A DNA stretch of 64,000 nt from Hyphomonas sp. (GTDB taxonomy: Bacteria; Pseudomonadota; Alphaproteobacteria; Caulobacterales; Hyphomonadaceae): contig NZ_JAGYJH010000002.1 of assembly GCF_018402285.1 (NCBI RefSeq), positions 62,001 through 126,000 on the forward strand. Direction: 5' to 3'. Numbering within the stretch: the first letter of the stretch is position 1; every line of letters begins with the position of its first letter. Below, piece after piece: positions 27,176 to 36,586 of the stretch. The notes beneath the pieces were generated by a model. The model ran no database searches. It saw only the letters and a program-made list of their open reading frames with translations, and was not told where the DNA came from. The position numbers were made by a program, and so were the translations under genes.

Positions 27176-28330
27176 CTATGCCTTGCTGCGCAGGCGGCGG
27201 CGGTGGAAACCGGCCCACCGGCGCGCTGCTGTAAGAGGGGAAGCGGCGATGCGGCCCTGCCGGGAGAGGGTACCGCGGTCGCGCGCGAGACTTTCGAACC
27301 GGGCAGGAACCGCGTCTGCCGCAAAAGAAGTGATGCACCATTCGCGGGCAGCCATGGCTGCTGCGCGGGCCCCGGGCAGATCTGCGCGCAGGGTATCAAG
27401 CGCGGCGGAGACCTCTTGCGGCGCGCAATAGATCGCATGCCGGCCAAAGGTCGCCTCAAGACCAGGCTGGAGGATGCACCGCGCGCCCATGAGCATGGCC
27501 TCGGCCACGGTGCGCCCGAAGGTTTCTGTCCAGCGGGAATGGTGGAAGTAGGAGAAGACGTCAAGGCTGCCCAGGAAGGCCGGAACAGGTTCTGCATTGA
27601 AGGGCAGTATATCCCAGGCCGCAGTGTCGAGGCCCATCGAGGTGAAGAACGCCCGGTCTGTGCCCATCGTGCGGATACGGGTCTGCGCGTCGGCGGGAAG
27701 GCTGGCAGCAATTCCCGCAGGGGTGTCACCCCACTTATCCGGATGCGGACGGCCGTGGCGGCCGACCGTGAGCACCTGGCTGGTAAACTTTGTGCGGCCT
27801 GGCTGCCACTCGCCGGTGTGGAAGCTGTTGGGCCAGTCCTGCTCGGTCAGGCGAAGCAGCGGCGCGAAGCTGCTTAGCTGAGCGCGGCAGATGCCGGAGA
27901 TCGGTGCCCAGAAGGGGTTGGTGCGGAACTGGCGGGCGATGCGGCGCTGAATGGTGAAAGGATCATAACCGAGCGCCCCGTCGCCCTTGAACGGCGCCTG
28001 GTGGCATATGACGACGCTGGCAGCCGCCTCGACAATGATAGGGTTTGTAATGCGTGTCTGGAAGGGTTCGGGATGGTGGAAGAAGGCCGCGCGGGCGCGC
28101 GCCGGTCGGTCGTCGGCAACAGGCTCCACGCCTGGAAGATCGAGCAGGGCGGAGAGTTTCGGGTTGGGTGTCTCGTGCGGCTGGAAAAAACCGGTGCTGT
28201 TGACGAAATGCAGCCCAACCTTGAGCCCGCCTGACTGGAGGGCGCGCACATCAGTTTCCACGGCCATGGCCGTTCCGCCCATGAAGCGGGGATCAACGAG
28301 AATGAGGGCGTCATAAGCTGGCGTCGTCAC
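27176..28330 (-). CDS. Glycosyltransferase (GT1/GT4-like)
   Basis: DALILVDPRFMGGTAMAVETDVRALQSGGLKVGLH; TFGRTVAEAMLMGARCILQPGLEATFG. Confidence 0.75.
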   Translation of the reverse strand: MTTPAYDALILVDPRFMGGTAMAVETDVRALQSGGLKVGLHFVNSTGFFQPHETPNPKLSALLDLPGVEPVADDRPARARAAFFHHPEPFQTRITNPIIVEAAASVVICHQAPFKGDGALGYDPFTIQRRIARQFRTNPFWAPISGICRAQLSSFAPLLRLTEQDWPNSFHTGEWQPGRTKFTSQVLTVGRHGRPHPDKWGDTPAGIAASLPADAQTRIRTMGTDRAFFTSMGLDTAAWDILPFNAEPVPAFLGSLDVFSYFHHSRWTETFGRTVAEAMLMGARCILQPGLEATFGRHAIYCAPQEVSAALDTLRADLPGARAAAMAAREWCITSFAADAVPARFESLARDRGTLSRQGRIAASPLTAARRWAGFHRRRLRSKA

Positions 28331-28402
28331 GGGCGCGGGTCCGGTTAATTAACAAGGAGGAGGCGAACCCCCAACGCCTAGCAAAAGCCGTGCCTTGCGC
28401 AA

Positions 28403-29644
28403 TCAGTTTCCCTGCGCGGGCGGGGGCTTCAGCCGGTGCCCGGGCATGCGCAGCAGGCCAAAACGAGCCTGCAGCCGACCAGCGCCGCTGAGGAAGCGTG
28501 CCAGAATGAAGCGCTGCGCAGGCATTTCCACAAGCTTGTGGATAAGCAGGGCCGTGGCAATCAACAGGGCAAAGACGATGATGAGGGCAACCCAGGGGGG
28601 GATGTTGGCGGAGTTCAGCCAGTGCAGGTAAATCATACCGGGGCGCTCATGGAAGAGATAGAGCGGATAAGAGGCGAGGCCGATCGCGATGACCGGTTTC
28701 CAGGTGAGGGGCTTCAGGAGTGGGCTGCCTGTGAGGAACATGATGAAGGGCAATCCGGCCATGGCAAGCATGACGGCATTGCGGGGGGCAAAACTGGCAA
28801 ATTCTACCCCGCCCGGGCCAATAATGAGGATCGTGCCAAAGAGAATGGCCATGGACGCCATGATCGCGAGCAGGCTGAGCACAAGGCGCTGGCCGGGCTC
28901 CCGCCATTTCCAGCTAACGAGGCCGAGAGTGAACCAGCCGAGCATTTCCGGTTGGACGATGAGGCCGAGAGACCAGAGACCGCTCGACAGCGGCATGGCG
29001 GCTTCGATCATTATGTCCAGCCCGAGAGAAAGCGCCTGCAACCCCGCCCATACCCAGAGGAAAAGCGCACGCGGACTGATCCAGTAGGCGAGCGCCACCA
29101 GTGCGTAGAAACGCACTTCACACCAGAGCGTCCAGTAGACCCCTTCCACCCAGCGGGGCCTGTCGGCCTGCTCTATGCCGAAGATGGCGGCGGTGAGATC
29201 AGGGGGTACAAAGACGATCGAGGAGAAGTACTCCACCGGCGTGACCTGCCAGCGGGCGACATTTTCATACACATAGGCGATGCCGGAGGCATTGATCAGT
29301 ATCGCGGACAGGCTGGCGCAGAAGATCATGGCAGGCCAGAGGCGCGCCGCGCGCCGGATGGTAAAGTCGGCAAGACCGGTCGTTTTCTCCAGCGTCATCA
29401 TGATGACGAAACCGGAGATCAGGAAGAAGAGACTAACCCCGACTTGCCCGGCGACCTGTAAAGGCAGGAAGGTGGCGAGGGCATCTCCGTGCGGATAGAT
29501 CGTGGGGTAGAACATCGGCTCGGCCCAGCGGGCGAGGAGATGGAAGGCGACGACCATCAGCGCCGCCAGGCCCCGCAGCCCGTCCAGGACTTCCAGGCGC
29601 TGACCGGATGCGGCAGTGATACTGGTTACCGGCGTGGCGGTCAT
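28403..29644 (-). CDS. Acyltransferase-3 family protein (O-acyltransferase)
   Basis: EVLDGLRGLAALMVVAFHLLARW, LFFLISGFVIMMTLEKT, FTIRRAARLWPAMIFC, multi-TM. Confidence 0.9.
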   Translation of the reverse strand: MTATPVTSITAASGQRLEVLDGLRGLAALMVVAFHLLARWAEPMFYPTIYPHGDALATFLPLQVAGQVGVSLFFLISGFVIMMTLEKTTGLADFTIRRAARLWPAMIFCASLSAILINASGIAYVYENVARWQVTPVEYFSSIVFVPPDLTAAIFGIEQADRPRWVEGVYWTLWCEVRFYALVALAYWISPRALFLWVWAGLQALSLGLDIMIEAAMPLSSGLWSLGLIVQPEMLGWFTLGLVSWKWREPGQRLVLSLLAIMASMAILFGTILIIGPGGVEFASFAPRNAVMLAMAGLPFIMFLTGSPLLKPLTWKPVIAIGLASYPLYLFHERPGMIYLHWLNSANIPPWVALIIVFALLIATALLIHKLVEMPAQRFILARFLSGAGRLQARFGLLRMPGHRLKPPPAQGN

Positions 29645-30063
29645 GATGCTCTCTACTTGGTCATCGCGGACTGCGCGGAAGATTTGTGCTGCCCCAGGTG
29701 GCGCCGGGGAAAGTTTTGGGCAATCAGCGTACGTCCGTCAACTGAAAGGCGTCGTTCCAATGCGGTCGTTTGCCGGGCAAACAGAACAACTTCATCTACG
29801 CATCCTCAAACACAGGCTGGATCAGGCCTTGTCCGGGAAGAATGGTCTCGATAGGCGGCCTCCGGCGCGGGGACAGAAAGATAGGGAACGCCGGGTAAAA
29901 GCGGCAGGATGATCATGTCGAAACCGCTGGTAGCCAGCTATCGGGTGACCTGAGAAGCTCGCATCCCTGATTTATTTCGACAGTCAGGCCCTTTCTGAAC
30001 CGCTCCCCAAAGTACGCGCATCACCACCTGCCAGGGCAGTATGGAGGCGTTGTTCCCACCCGA

Positions 30064-31824
30064 TCAGAACTGCCTGTCGAGGTATTCCAGATAGTCTATC
30101 AGAGCCTCAGTGACGCGGGGGTCATTGATGCCGGAAGCGGGCATGTAGCTGTCAGCAAAGGCATCGGGATTGTCGAGGAAGGCCGTGAGGCTTTCCCGGT
30201 CCCAGTTGCCCTTCCTGGATTTCAGGCCGTCGGAGTATCCGGCAAAGGCGGTTTCCCCGATGGGGTCATTGAAGATCTTGGCGAGGCTGGGGGCTTTATC
30301 ATCGTCACCAATCTGGAAGGAATGGCATTCGACGCAGCGGCCCATAGCCGTGTCGACACCGGACTTTACGCCGCGGGGCAGGTCTGCAGTTGCCAGCCAG
30401 TTCTGGAAGCGTTGTCCCTCATCAACCCGTTGGAGCGGGGAGAGGAATATCAGTTCTGAATTATCCGTCCACAGCACGATGCGGCCGTCGGTGTGCTGGT
30501 GAACATAGCGCACGCGCGAGCCAATCTCTATGCGCTCCGAATAGACGGGTATCTGTCCTTCCATCCGTATCCGGAATAGAGAGAGGTCAGACAAGGCCGA
30601 GACGAGGAGGTCTCCCTCCCAGCTTTCATCGAAGCCGTTGATAAGCGCCATGCCGGAGACGGCAACGGAAGGCATCCAGGCAAAGACTGGCCTGGCGAAG
30701 CTGTCATGCCGGCCAAAAGAGATCGCGCCCGGGATAGGGGTGCCACTATAGGTGGTGCCGTAGCTTTCCAGCGGCCAGCCATAATTGAGACCGTCTTCTA
30801 TGATGTTGAGTTCGTCCCCCCCTCGCGGGCCGTGCTCGGCGACGAGAACGGTCCCATCCTTTAGGGCGGCGATGCCCTGCATGTTGCGGTGGCCCATGCT
30901 AAGGATGCGGCCTTCTCCGGTTTCCACATCGACCAGCAGCGTCTTGCCATACATCGCATCAGGATCCTGCGCGATGCCAGGACCGGCCGAGCGCATGCCG
31001 TCAAGATGGAAATCCCCGCTGGTGAGGATGATGGAGGAAGGCGCCTGGAACACCATGCGGCCACCGGCCATGTGGCCTTCCATCGCCAAGTGTTCCTTCT
31101 TGAACTCCAGGCAGGGAGTGGTGCGGAAGATGACTTCCCAATCCTGCGGGGAAGCAGAGACCTCATCTATACTCGTGGCGCCGACGGGCAGGGGAAGTTT
31201 TGCAAGGGCATTGGCGTAGCAGCTGCCTTCGGGATTGAACTCTGTGTAGGATGCAACCAGCAGCGGGCCGGAGGGAGCCTCAACATACATCAGGTCATTG
31301 TAACGCAGGTATCCACGATGGAAAGAATAGTCCGCATAGTCCGGATTGTCCGGCAGGGCCTGGTAGGCGGTCTGGTTGTTGTCCGGGCCCATGACGGCGG
31401 TCTCGCGGACGTCGCCGGGGCCGGAGGACGCGTAGATTTTGCCATTATAGGCGAGGAGCAGCACATTTTCGCCAAATGAAGTGAGCCCCCCGCCATTGCG
31501 GCTGAGCATGTTGGTATCGTTTGGGTCGCGTCCCGTATCAACGAGCGCGACTTTTGCCTCAAGGCGCAAAAGCGCAGAATTGTAAACGGTCGACTCCAGC
31601 TGGGGTGGAAGCTTACGGCCGAAGAACACGTTTTCGAGTTTGTTTGTGACCTTGGCAAAGAAGGGATAGGCAGGGCCCACCGCGCGCTCGCCCGAAACGA
31701 AGCCGAGGAAGAAGATGAAGGCGAGGAAGCCTGCCACTATGGCGCCAAAGCCGGAAAGCTGGAGCCAAAGCGGAAGACCGCGCAGCCTTGCCCATGCTGC
31801 TTGAAGCCGGCCTGAGAGGGTCAT
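30064..31824 (-). CDS. Membrane-anchored sugar dehydrogenase-like beta-propeller (GSDH family) with C-terminal c-type heme motif
   Basis: GHRNMQGIAALKDGTVLVAEHGPRGGDELNIIEDGLNYGWPLESYGTTYSG; N-terminal TM; C-terminal CVECHSF. Confidence 0.8.
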   Translation of the reverse strand: MTLSGRLQAAWARLRGLPLWLQLSGFGAIVAGFLAFIFFLGFVSGERAVGPAYPFFAKVTNKLENVFFGRKLPPQLESTVYNSALLRLEAKVALVDTGRDPNDTNMLSRNGGGLTSFGENVLLLAYNGKIYASSGPGDVRETAVMGPDNNQTAYQALPDNPDYADYSFHRGYLRYNDLMYVEAPSGPLLVASYTEFNPEGSCYANALAKLPLPVGATSIDEVSASPQDWEVIFRTTPCLEFKKEHLAMEGHMAGGRMVFQAPSSIILTSGDFHLDGMRSAGPGIAQDPDAMYGKTLLVDVETGEGRILSMGHRNMQGIAALKDGTVLVAEHGPRGGDELNIIEDGLNYGWPLESYGTTYSGTPIPGAISFGRHDSFARPVFAWMPSVAVSGMALINGFDESWEGDLLVSALSDLSLFRIRMEGQIPVYSERIEIGSRVRYVHQHTDGRIVLWTDNSELIFLSPLQRVDEGQRFQNWLATADLPRGVKSGVDTAMGRCVECHSFQIGDDDKAPSLAKIFNDPIGETAFAGYSDGLKSRKGNWDRESLTAFLDNPDAFADSYMPASGINDPRVTEALIDYLEYLDRQF

Positions 31825-31860
31825 CTGTTATCCTGACTTTGAGGTTTTCTGGAAGGCTGC

Positions 31861-33294
31861 CTATTTGGCCGCTGTGGCGAGGGTGTGGCTGGCCTCCGTC
31901 TTGCGGCTGGAGGCGGGCATGGTGAGCGGCGGGTTGGTGGGCGAGGTTACATCGGTGGTGCCTGAAGCCAGGGTGTCCATCAGCAACCGGGCCATGCGGT
32001 TGCCATCGCGGACAGCATAATTGGTCCCCCGGTCCATCGGATAGATTTGGCTGAAATTGCACATCAGGACACCGGGGCAGGGTGTTTCATGCGGCACCAG
32101 CTTGTTTTCCTCAAAGCCAATGTCAACGATGTGCTGCGCATTCCGCATACGGAAAAGGCCATCATCGATAATCTGGCTGGGATCGAAATCCGGGAACATC
32201 TTCTTCAACTCTGCATACCAGAGGGCTTTGAGTTCCTCGGCTGGCATCGACATGTATTTGTGTTCGGGCGGAATGTAATCACCAATGTAATATATGTTGT
32301 TGCCGTCAAAGGACTCGGTGCCGATCAATGCGGAGAAAGACAGGAACACCACAAAAGGCGAATTGGGGGTGTTTATGTTGTGCCAGTAGAAGTCGGTGAT
32401 CTTCTGCGGCGTGCAGAAAGAGAGGACGGCGGCATCAAGATACTCTACCGAGCGGATCTTGTCGAAATAGGTAGAATTGATGGATTCGTAGTCGGCAATC
32501 ATCTTTGCCAGGACATTTGACGGGACGGTGGCGAGCACCCGGTCAAACCGCTGTTCTTCCCCGCCTCTCAACGTGACGACGACTTCACCTGTAGCCGGAT
32601 CGTGCCAGAGCTTTTCGACAAAGGTGTTGAAGCGCACATCATAGCCTGCTGCGCGAACCGGAGCCTCCAGCGCTTCAATCACGGTCTTGAAACCACCATC
32701 AAAATAGCCGAGCGCTTCGCCGCCGAGCTTGGCATCGCGCGAATCCACGCGCTGAAGCACGCGCCCCCAGAGCCAGGACATTGTAACCTTATCATAGTAG
32801 CGGTCGAACTTGCCACGCAGGAGCGGTTCCCAGATCACGTCTGTCACGGCGCGCCCGGCAAATTTGCGGAGCCATTCCAGCGCAGTGATCTCCGAGAGCT
32901 TTCGCCAGTTGCGTTCGCGCTGCAGCCAGAGAACAGTGACACCTGCGCGGATGCGGTCAAAGAAGCTGATGGGAGTGAACCGGAGCAGGTCGATCGGGCT
33001 TTCCATCGGATAGAGCTTTCCATCGTAATAGGTGGAAACCGAAGATTTGTGAAAGCTGAGTTTGTCCGTCAGGCCCAATTCCTTGACGAGGGCGAGTATG
33101 TATTCATCCGTTTTATACAGGAAATGGTAGGCTTGTTCCATTCTGTAGCCGGCAAGGTCGTAGCCTGCGGCAAGGCCGCCGAGACAGTCACCGGCCTCGA
33201 AAATGGTAACGGCAACATCTTCCTTGGTGAGCCGGTAAGCGGTCGTCAGACCGGTCAGGCCGCCACCAATGATCCCGATACGTGGCTTTGTCAT
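31861..33294 (-). CDS. NAD(P)/FAD-dependent oxidoreductase (amine oxidase/UDP-galactopyranose mutase-like)
   Basis: RIGIIGGGLTGLTTAYRLTKEDVAVTIFEAGDCLGGLAAGYDLAGYRMEQAYHFLYKTDEY. Confidence 0.88.
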   Translation of the reverse strand: MTKPRIGIIGGGLTGLTTAYRLTKEDVAVTIFEAGDCLGGLAAGYDLAGYRMEQAYHFLYKTDEYILALVKELGLTDKLSFHKSSVSTYYDGKLYPMESPIDLLRFTPISFFDRIRAGVTVLWLQRERNWRKLSEITALEWLRKFAGRAVTDVIWEPLLRGKFDRYYDKVTMSWLWGRVLQRVDSRDAKLGGEALGYFDGGFKTVIEALEAPVRAAGYDVRFNTFVEKLWHDPATGEVVVTLRGGEEQRFDRVLATVPSNVLAKMIADYESINSTYFDKIRSVEYLDAAVLSFCTPQKITDFYWHNINTPNSPFVVFLSFSALIGTESFDGNNIYYIGDYIPPEHKYMSMPAEELKALWYAELKKMFPDFDPSQIIDDGLFRMRNAQHIVDIGFEENKLVPHETPCPGVLMCNFSQIYPMDRGTNYAVRDGNRMARLLMDTLASGTTDVTSPTNPPLTMPASSRKTEASHTLATAAK

Positions 33295-33320
33295 GATTCA
33301 ATAATCCTTGAACTTTGATG

Positions 33321-33791
33321 TTACGGGCTGACGGCACCACCGGTTTTGCGGAAAGTGATCTTGGAGTTGAGGAGGTACTGGACGATGAATACAGCCGGCA
33401 GGGATAAAACCTTGCCAATATTTGCCCCGACTACTGCATCCGTGAATACTTGCTGGACAGAGATGATTATGGCGTAACCGACCGCATAACCGATTGCGCA
33501 GACCACGCAGAAACTGAAGAAGCGTAGCCAGGCATGATTGGTGGTCTTGAAATTGTGTCGCGCGTTGATCACGAAGCTGAAAACGACCGCCGTCGGCACT
33601 GAGACCGAATGGGCCATCAGTTCGGATGTGTTCACCAGATTGAACAGGATGAAGAACAGGGCGAGGTCGATCGCGCTCGCCATTCCGCCGATGAGCAGGT
33701 ATTTAAGGATCTGCTGATGTTGCGCATACAGGGCCTGAAGCTTTGTGATGAGGCCGGTGCTTTTGGCTGGATGCAGGTTTTGGCTGGTCAT
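33321..33791 (-). CDS. GtrA family membrane protein
   Basis: QILKYLLIGGMASAIDLALFFILFNLVNTSELMAHSVSVPTAVVFSFVINARHNFKTT; four TMs; ORF track start 33839. Confidence 0.88.
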   Translation of the reverse strand: MTSQNLHPAKSTGLITKLQALYAQHQQILKYLLIGGMASAIDLALFFILFNLVNTSELMAHSVSVPTAVVFSFVINARHNFKTTNHAWLRFFSFCVVCAIGYAVGYAIIISVQQVFTDAVVGANIGKVLSLPAVFIVQYLLNSKITFRKTGGAVSP

Positions 33792-33977
33792 GGTGTCAAA
33801 CTCTCTTGCCGGACCTTGCCGGTTTCCTATTTCATGCAAGTTTTGGTCCGGGGGTGTTCTTCATCGCGGGCACACTTGTCAGCCAGGGCGTTTAGGGGGC
33901 GTGCCTCTTATTTCGCAAGGAAGCTGAAGCATGCCCTCCATTTGGCTCAAGCCCCAGCCCCTTGCGCGAACCCTCGC

Positions 33978-35228
33978 CTACGCTGCCTGTTGATCGCCAG
34001 CATGCTTCAACGATGCCCGTCGTCTAACCATGATGCTGGGATATTTCGCGCGGCCCCAGACGAAGGCGTTTGTGGCAACATAGTTCCACACGACCGTTAT
34101 CAGTGCGCCAGCCACTGCCGGTATGAAGACCGAGAGCGTGGGGTAATCTTCATGCAACACGCTGGCGACGCCGACATTACCAAGGATGCCGACAGAGCAG
34201 AGCGTCGCGAAGACAAGGAACCCGAAGTAGAACTTTGCCCCCCTCAGCTGGCGGTCAGAATAGGTGACGAGGTTGTTGACGGTGTAGTTAAAGCCCATTG
34301 CAACGAAGGTCGCCACCAGCTGGGCGCTTACGAAGCCGTCTCCTGCCCCGCGATTTCCCAGAAGCAATAGCGCCGGAAAGAGGACCGCCAGATGCACCAG
34401 AATGCCGATGGAGTTGATGAAGGCGAACGAGATGAAGCGCGCCGGTAGCGGCAGGATCGAGCTGATCCTCTTCTCGATGAAGAAGAGGAAGAACTCGTAC
34501 ATGACCCGGTTGTCGAGCTTGGAGGCGCCGTGCTTGCGTTCACGGAAGCGGAAGGGCACCTCGACCACACGCGGGCGCGGGCGGGCTGAGACGATCAAAT
34601 CCATCAGAACCTTGAAACCAAGCTCTGACAGATCGGGCAGCGCGCGGCGCACGACATCCCGGCGCACAACGAAGAAGCCGGTCAGCGGGTCTGTCATGTC
34701 GAGCTTGAAGATGAGGTTGGACAGCTTGATGCCATTGTTCGAGATTGCCGCGCGCTTGGCAGAGGAAAGCCCCTTTGCGCCATCGGCCAGCAGGAAGCGG
34801 CTGGCCGAGACGAGGTCAGCCTCTCCATCGCGAACCTGGCGGTACATGTCTGGCAGCACGCTTTCATCATGCTGCAGGTCCCCGTCCATAACGGCGACGA
34901 TATCAGCCGACGCCGCAAGTGCCCCTTCAATTACCGCTGAGGCGAGGCCGCGGCGGTTATGGCGTGAGATAAGGCGGACGCGACGATCTTCGCGAGCGAT
35001 TGCGCGCACGATGTCTGCTGTCCCATCAGGGGAGCCATCGTCTACAAAGATCAGCTCCCAAAGAATACCCTTCAGGGCTGCATCCAGCCGGTTGACCATC
35101 TCATGGATGTTCTTGCTTTCATTGTAAGTGGGTACGACCACTGAAAGCATTGTTTCTGCATGAATTGTAGTATCCTCAGAATGCCTGGCTGCCATTCCGT
35201 CTTCGCCCAGTGCCATTTTCGTCCCCAC
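33978..35228 (-). CDS. Polyprenol-phosphate glycosyltransferase (DPM1-like GT2) fused to C-terminal GtrA domain
   Basis: LSVVVPTYNESKNIHEMVNRLD...LIFVDDGSPDGTADIVRAIAREDRRVRLISRHNRRGLASAVIEG...AVMDGDLQHDE; C-terminal FNYTVNNLVTYSDRQLRG. Confidence 0.9.
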   Translation of the reverse strand: MGTKMALGEDGMAARHSEDTTIHAETMLSVVVPTYNESKNIHEMVNRLDAALKGILWELIFVDDGSPDGTADIVRAIAREDRRVRLISRHNRRGLASAVIEGALAASADIVAVMDGDLQHDESVLPDMYRQVRDGEADLVSASRFLLADGAKGLSSAKRAAISNNGIKLSNLIFKLDMTDPLTGFFVVRRDVVRRALPDLSELGFKVLMDLIVSARPRPRVVEVPFRFRERKHGASKLDNRVMYEFFLFFIEKRISSILPLPARFISFAFINSIGILVHLAVLFPALLLLGNRGAGDGFVSAQLVATFVAMGFNYTVNNLVTYSDRQLRGAKFYFGFLVFATLCSVGILGNVGVASVLHEDYPTLSVFIPAVAGALITVVWNYVATNAFVWGRAKYPSIMVRRRASLKHAGDQQAA

Positions 35229-35469
35229 GAAGCATTACACCCACATGCGCGCACTACGGCGCGTCATTCTACCAAAAGTTAAAAACTCAGCGCTTCAGTG
35301 TCCAAAAAAATGCGCTTAAGTCTTTCAATAGTAACTGTAAATCTAGGCGTTGGAAATACTGGCGCCGTGCGGCGTGATGGAAAGTTTGACTTTTTTGTGT
35401 TCAGAAGTGCTTGCGCGTTTCGTTTGAACAGATTCCGGTCACTTTCTATGTGGCTTGCTGCCCTTTGCG

Positions 35470-36150
35470 TTACGCCGCGACCCGGAATAGTTGCAGCGTA
35501 TTGAAGTGGGCCTGGTCTGGCGTTCTCCGGTCAGGCGATGGGTGCGGTCTCTTCCCGTTATAAAAGGAAAGGTACCGGCCGATCCCGGCGCGGGCGTCCG
35601 GAACGCTGGCACAGGCCCGGAGGCAGATCGCCTCGTATTTGATGGAGCGCCAGAGCCGCTCGACAAAGACATCATCCTCCCAGGCACCGCGGCCGTACAT
35701 GCTGATCCAGATGCCGCGGCCTTTCAGGGCCCTGGTGAACAGGGCTGAGACAGACGCCCACCTCCATCGGGATCGACAGCCGCCAGGCAGGCACGCTCAG
35801 GCTTAACCCGTCGACGACGGCGAGGAGATACACAACGCCCCCGCCATCGGCACCTGGGTGATGTCAATCGCCCAGACATGGTTCGGCCGGGGCACCGACA
35901 GCTTGCCCAGGAGGTAAGGGTAGACCTTGGTGGCCGGGCCCGGGTTTCGACGTGTTCGGCTTTCGGTCGAGCGCTTCGATGCTCATCGGCTTCATCATTC
36001 TGGAGACATCCAGCCGGCCTATCTGCTGGCGTTGGCTGGCTCACTTCTGTGTGCCCGGCAACATGGCCGATCTGCAGGCAGAAATCTCACCTGACCTGGC
36101 TGTTCAGATTTCCCAGGCCAACTCTGGCAGCCCTGGCATTTCAGCTCGAT
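35470..36150 (-). mobile_element. Decayed IS3-family transposase (orfB) relic, frameshifted
   Basis: YGRGAWEDDVFVERLWRSIKYEAICLRACASVPDARAGIGRYLSFYNGKRPHPSPDRRTPDQAHFN (35470..35700, -); other frames upstream read MSIEALDRKPNTSKPGPG and DGGGVVYLLAVVDGLSLSVPAWRLSIPMEVGVCLSPV. Confidence 0.85.
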
Positions 36151-36274
36151 TGCGAACGGCCGGGCGAGGAAACGCCTCATTAATGACAGAATTTGAACCG
36201 TATTTCTCATAATAATACGACTTAGCAACTGTGCTTTAAATCGCTGTTAAGGCTTCGCTGTTGTAGATCAGGTT

Positions 36275-36478
36275 ATGTCGCGTTTTAGCCAAATGATGCC
36301 AATGAAAACAGGCGCCTTCACAGACCCCGTTTCGGGAGTACGCGAGAATGATAGTGCAATTTTGAACGAATTCAGCGGACAAAAACTGCCTGTCTGGCTG
36401 CGGCTTCTGACTATTGTTGGTCTGAGCGCCGGGCTTTGGGGCGCCATCATCTGGGCGTTCATTTCGATCTTTGGCTGA
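36275..36478 (+). CDS. Small single-TM hypothetical protein (67 aa)
   Basis: MSRFSQMMPMKTGAF...LPVWLRLLTIVGLSAGLWGAIIWAFISIFG; convincing C-terminal TM; isolated ORF. Confidence 0.45.
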   Translation: MSRFSQMMPMKTGAFTDPVSGVRENDSAILNEFSGQKLPVWLRLLTIVGLSAGLWGAIIWAFISIFG

Positions 36479-36586
36479 GACAGCGCCCATCTGGTGCGCG
36501 ATAACGGTTGGATTCTTGCACATCCTGGTATGAATGGATCCCGGTGTTGCGCCAGGAGACAGTCTAACTTCATGAGGGGGTGAGGA

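Noticed and set aside
28436-29461. 341-aa plus-strand ORF antisense to the acyltransferase
   Set aside because: E/R/G-rich shadow frame; the minus strand is a clear Acyltransf_3 protein
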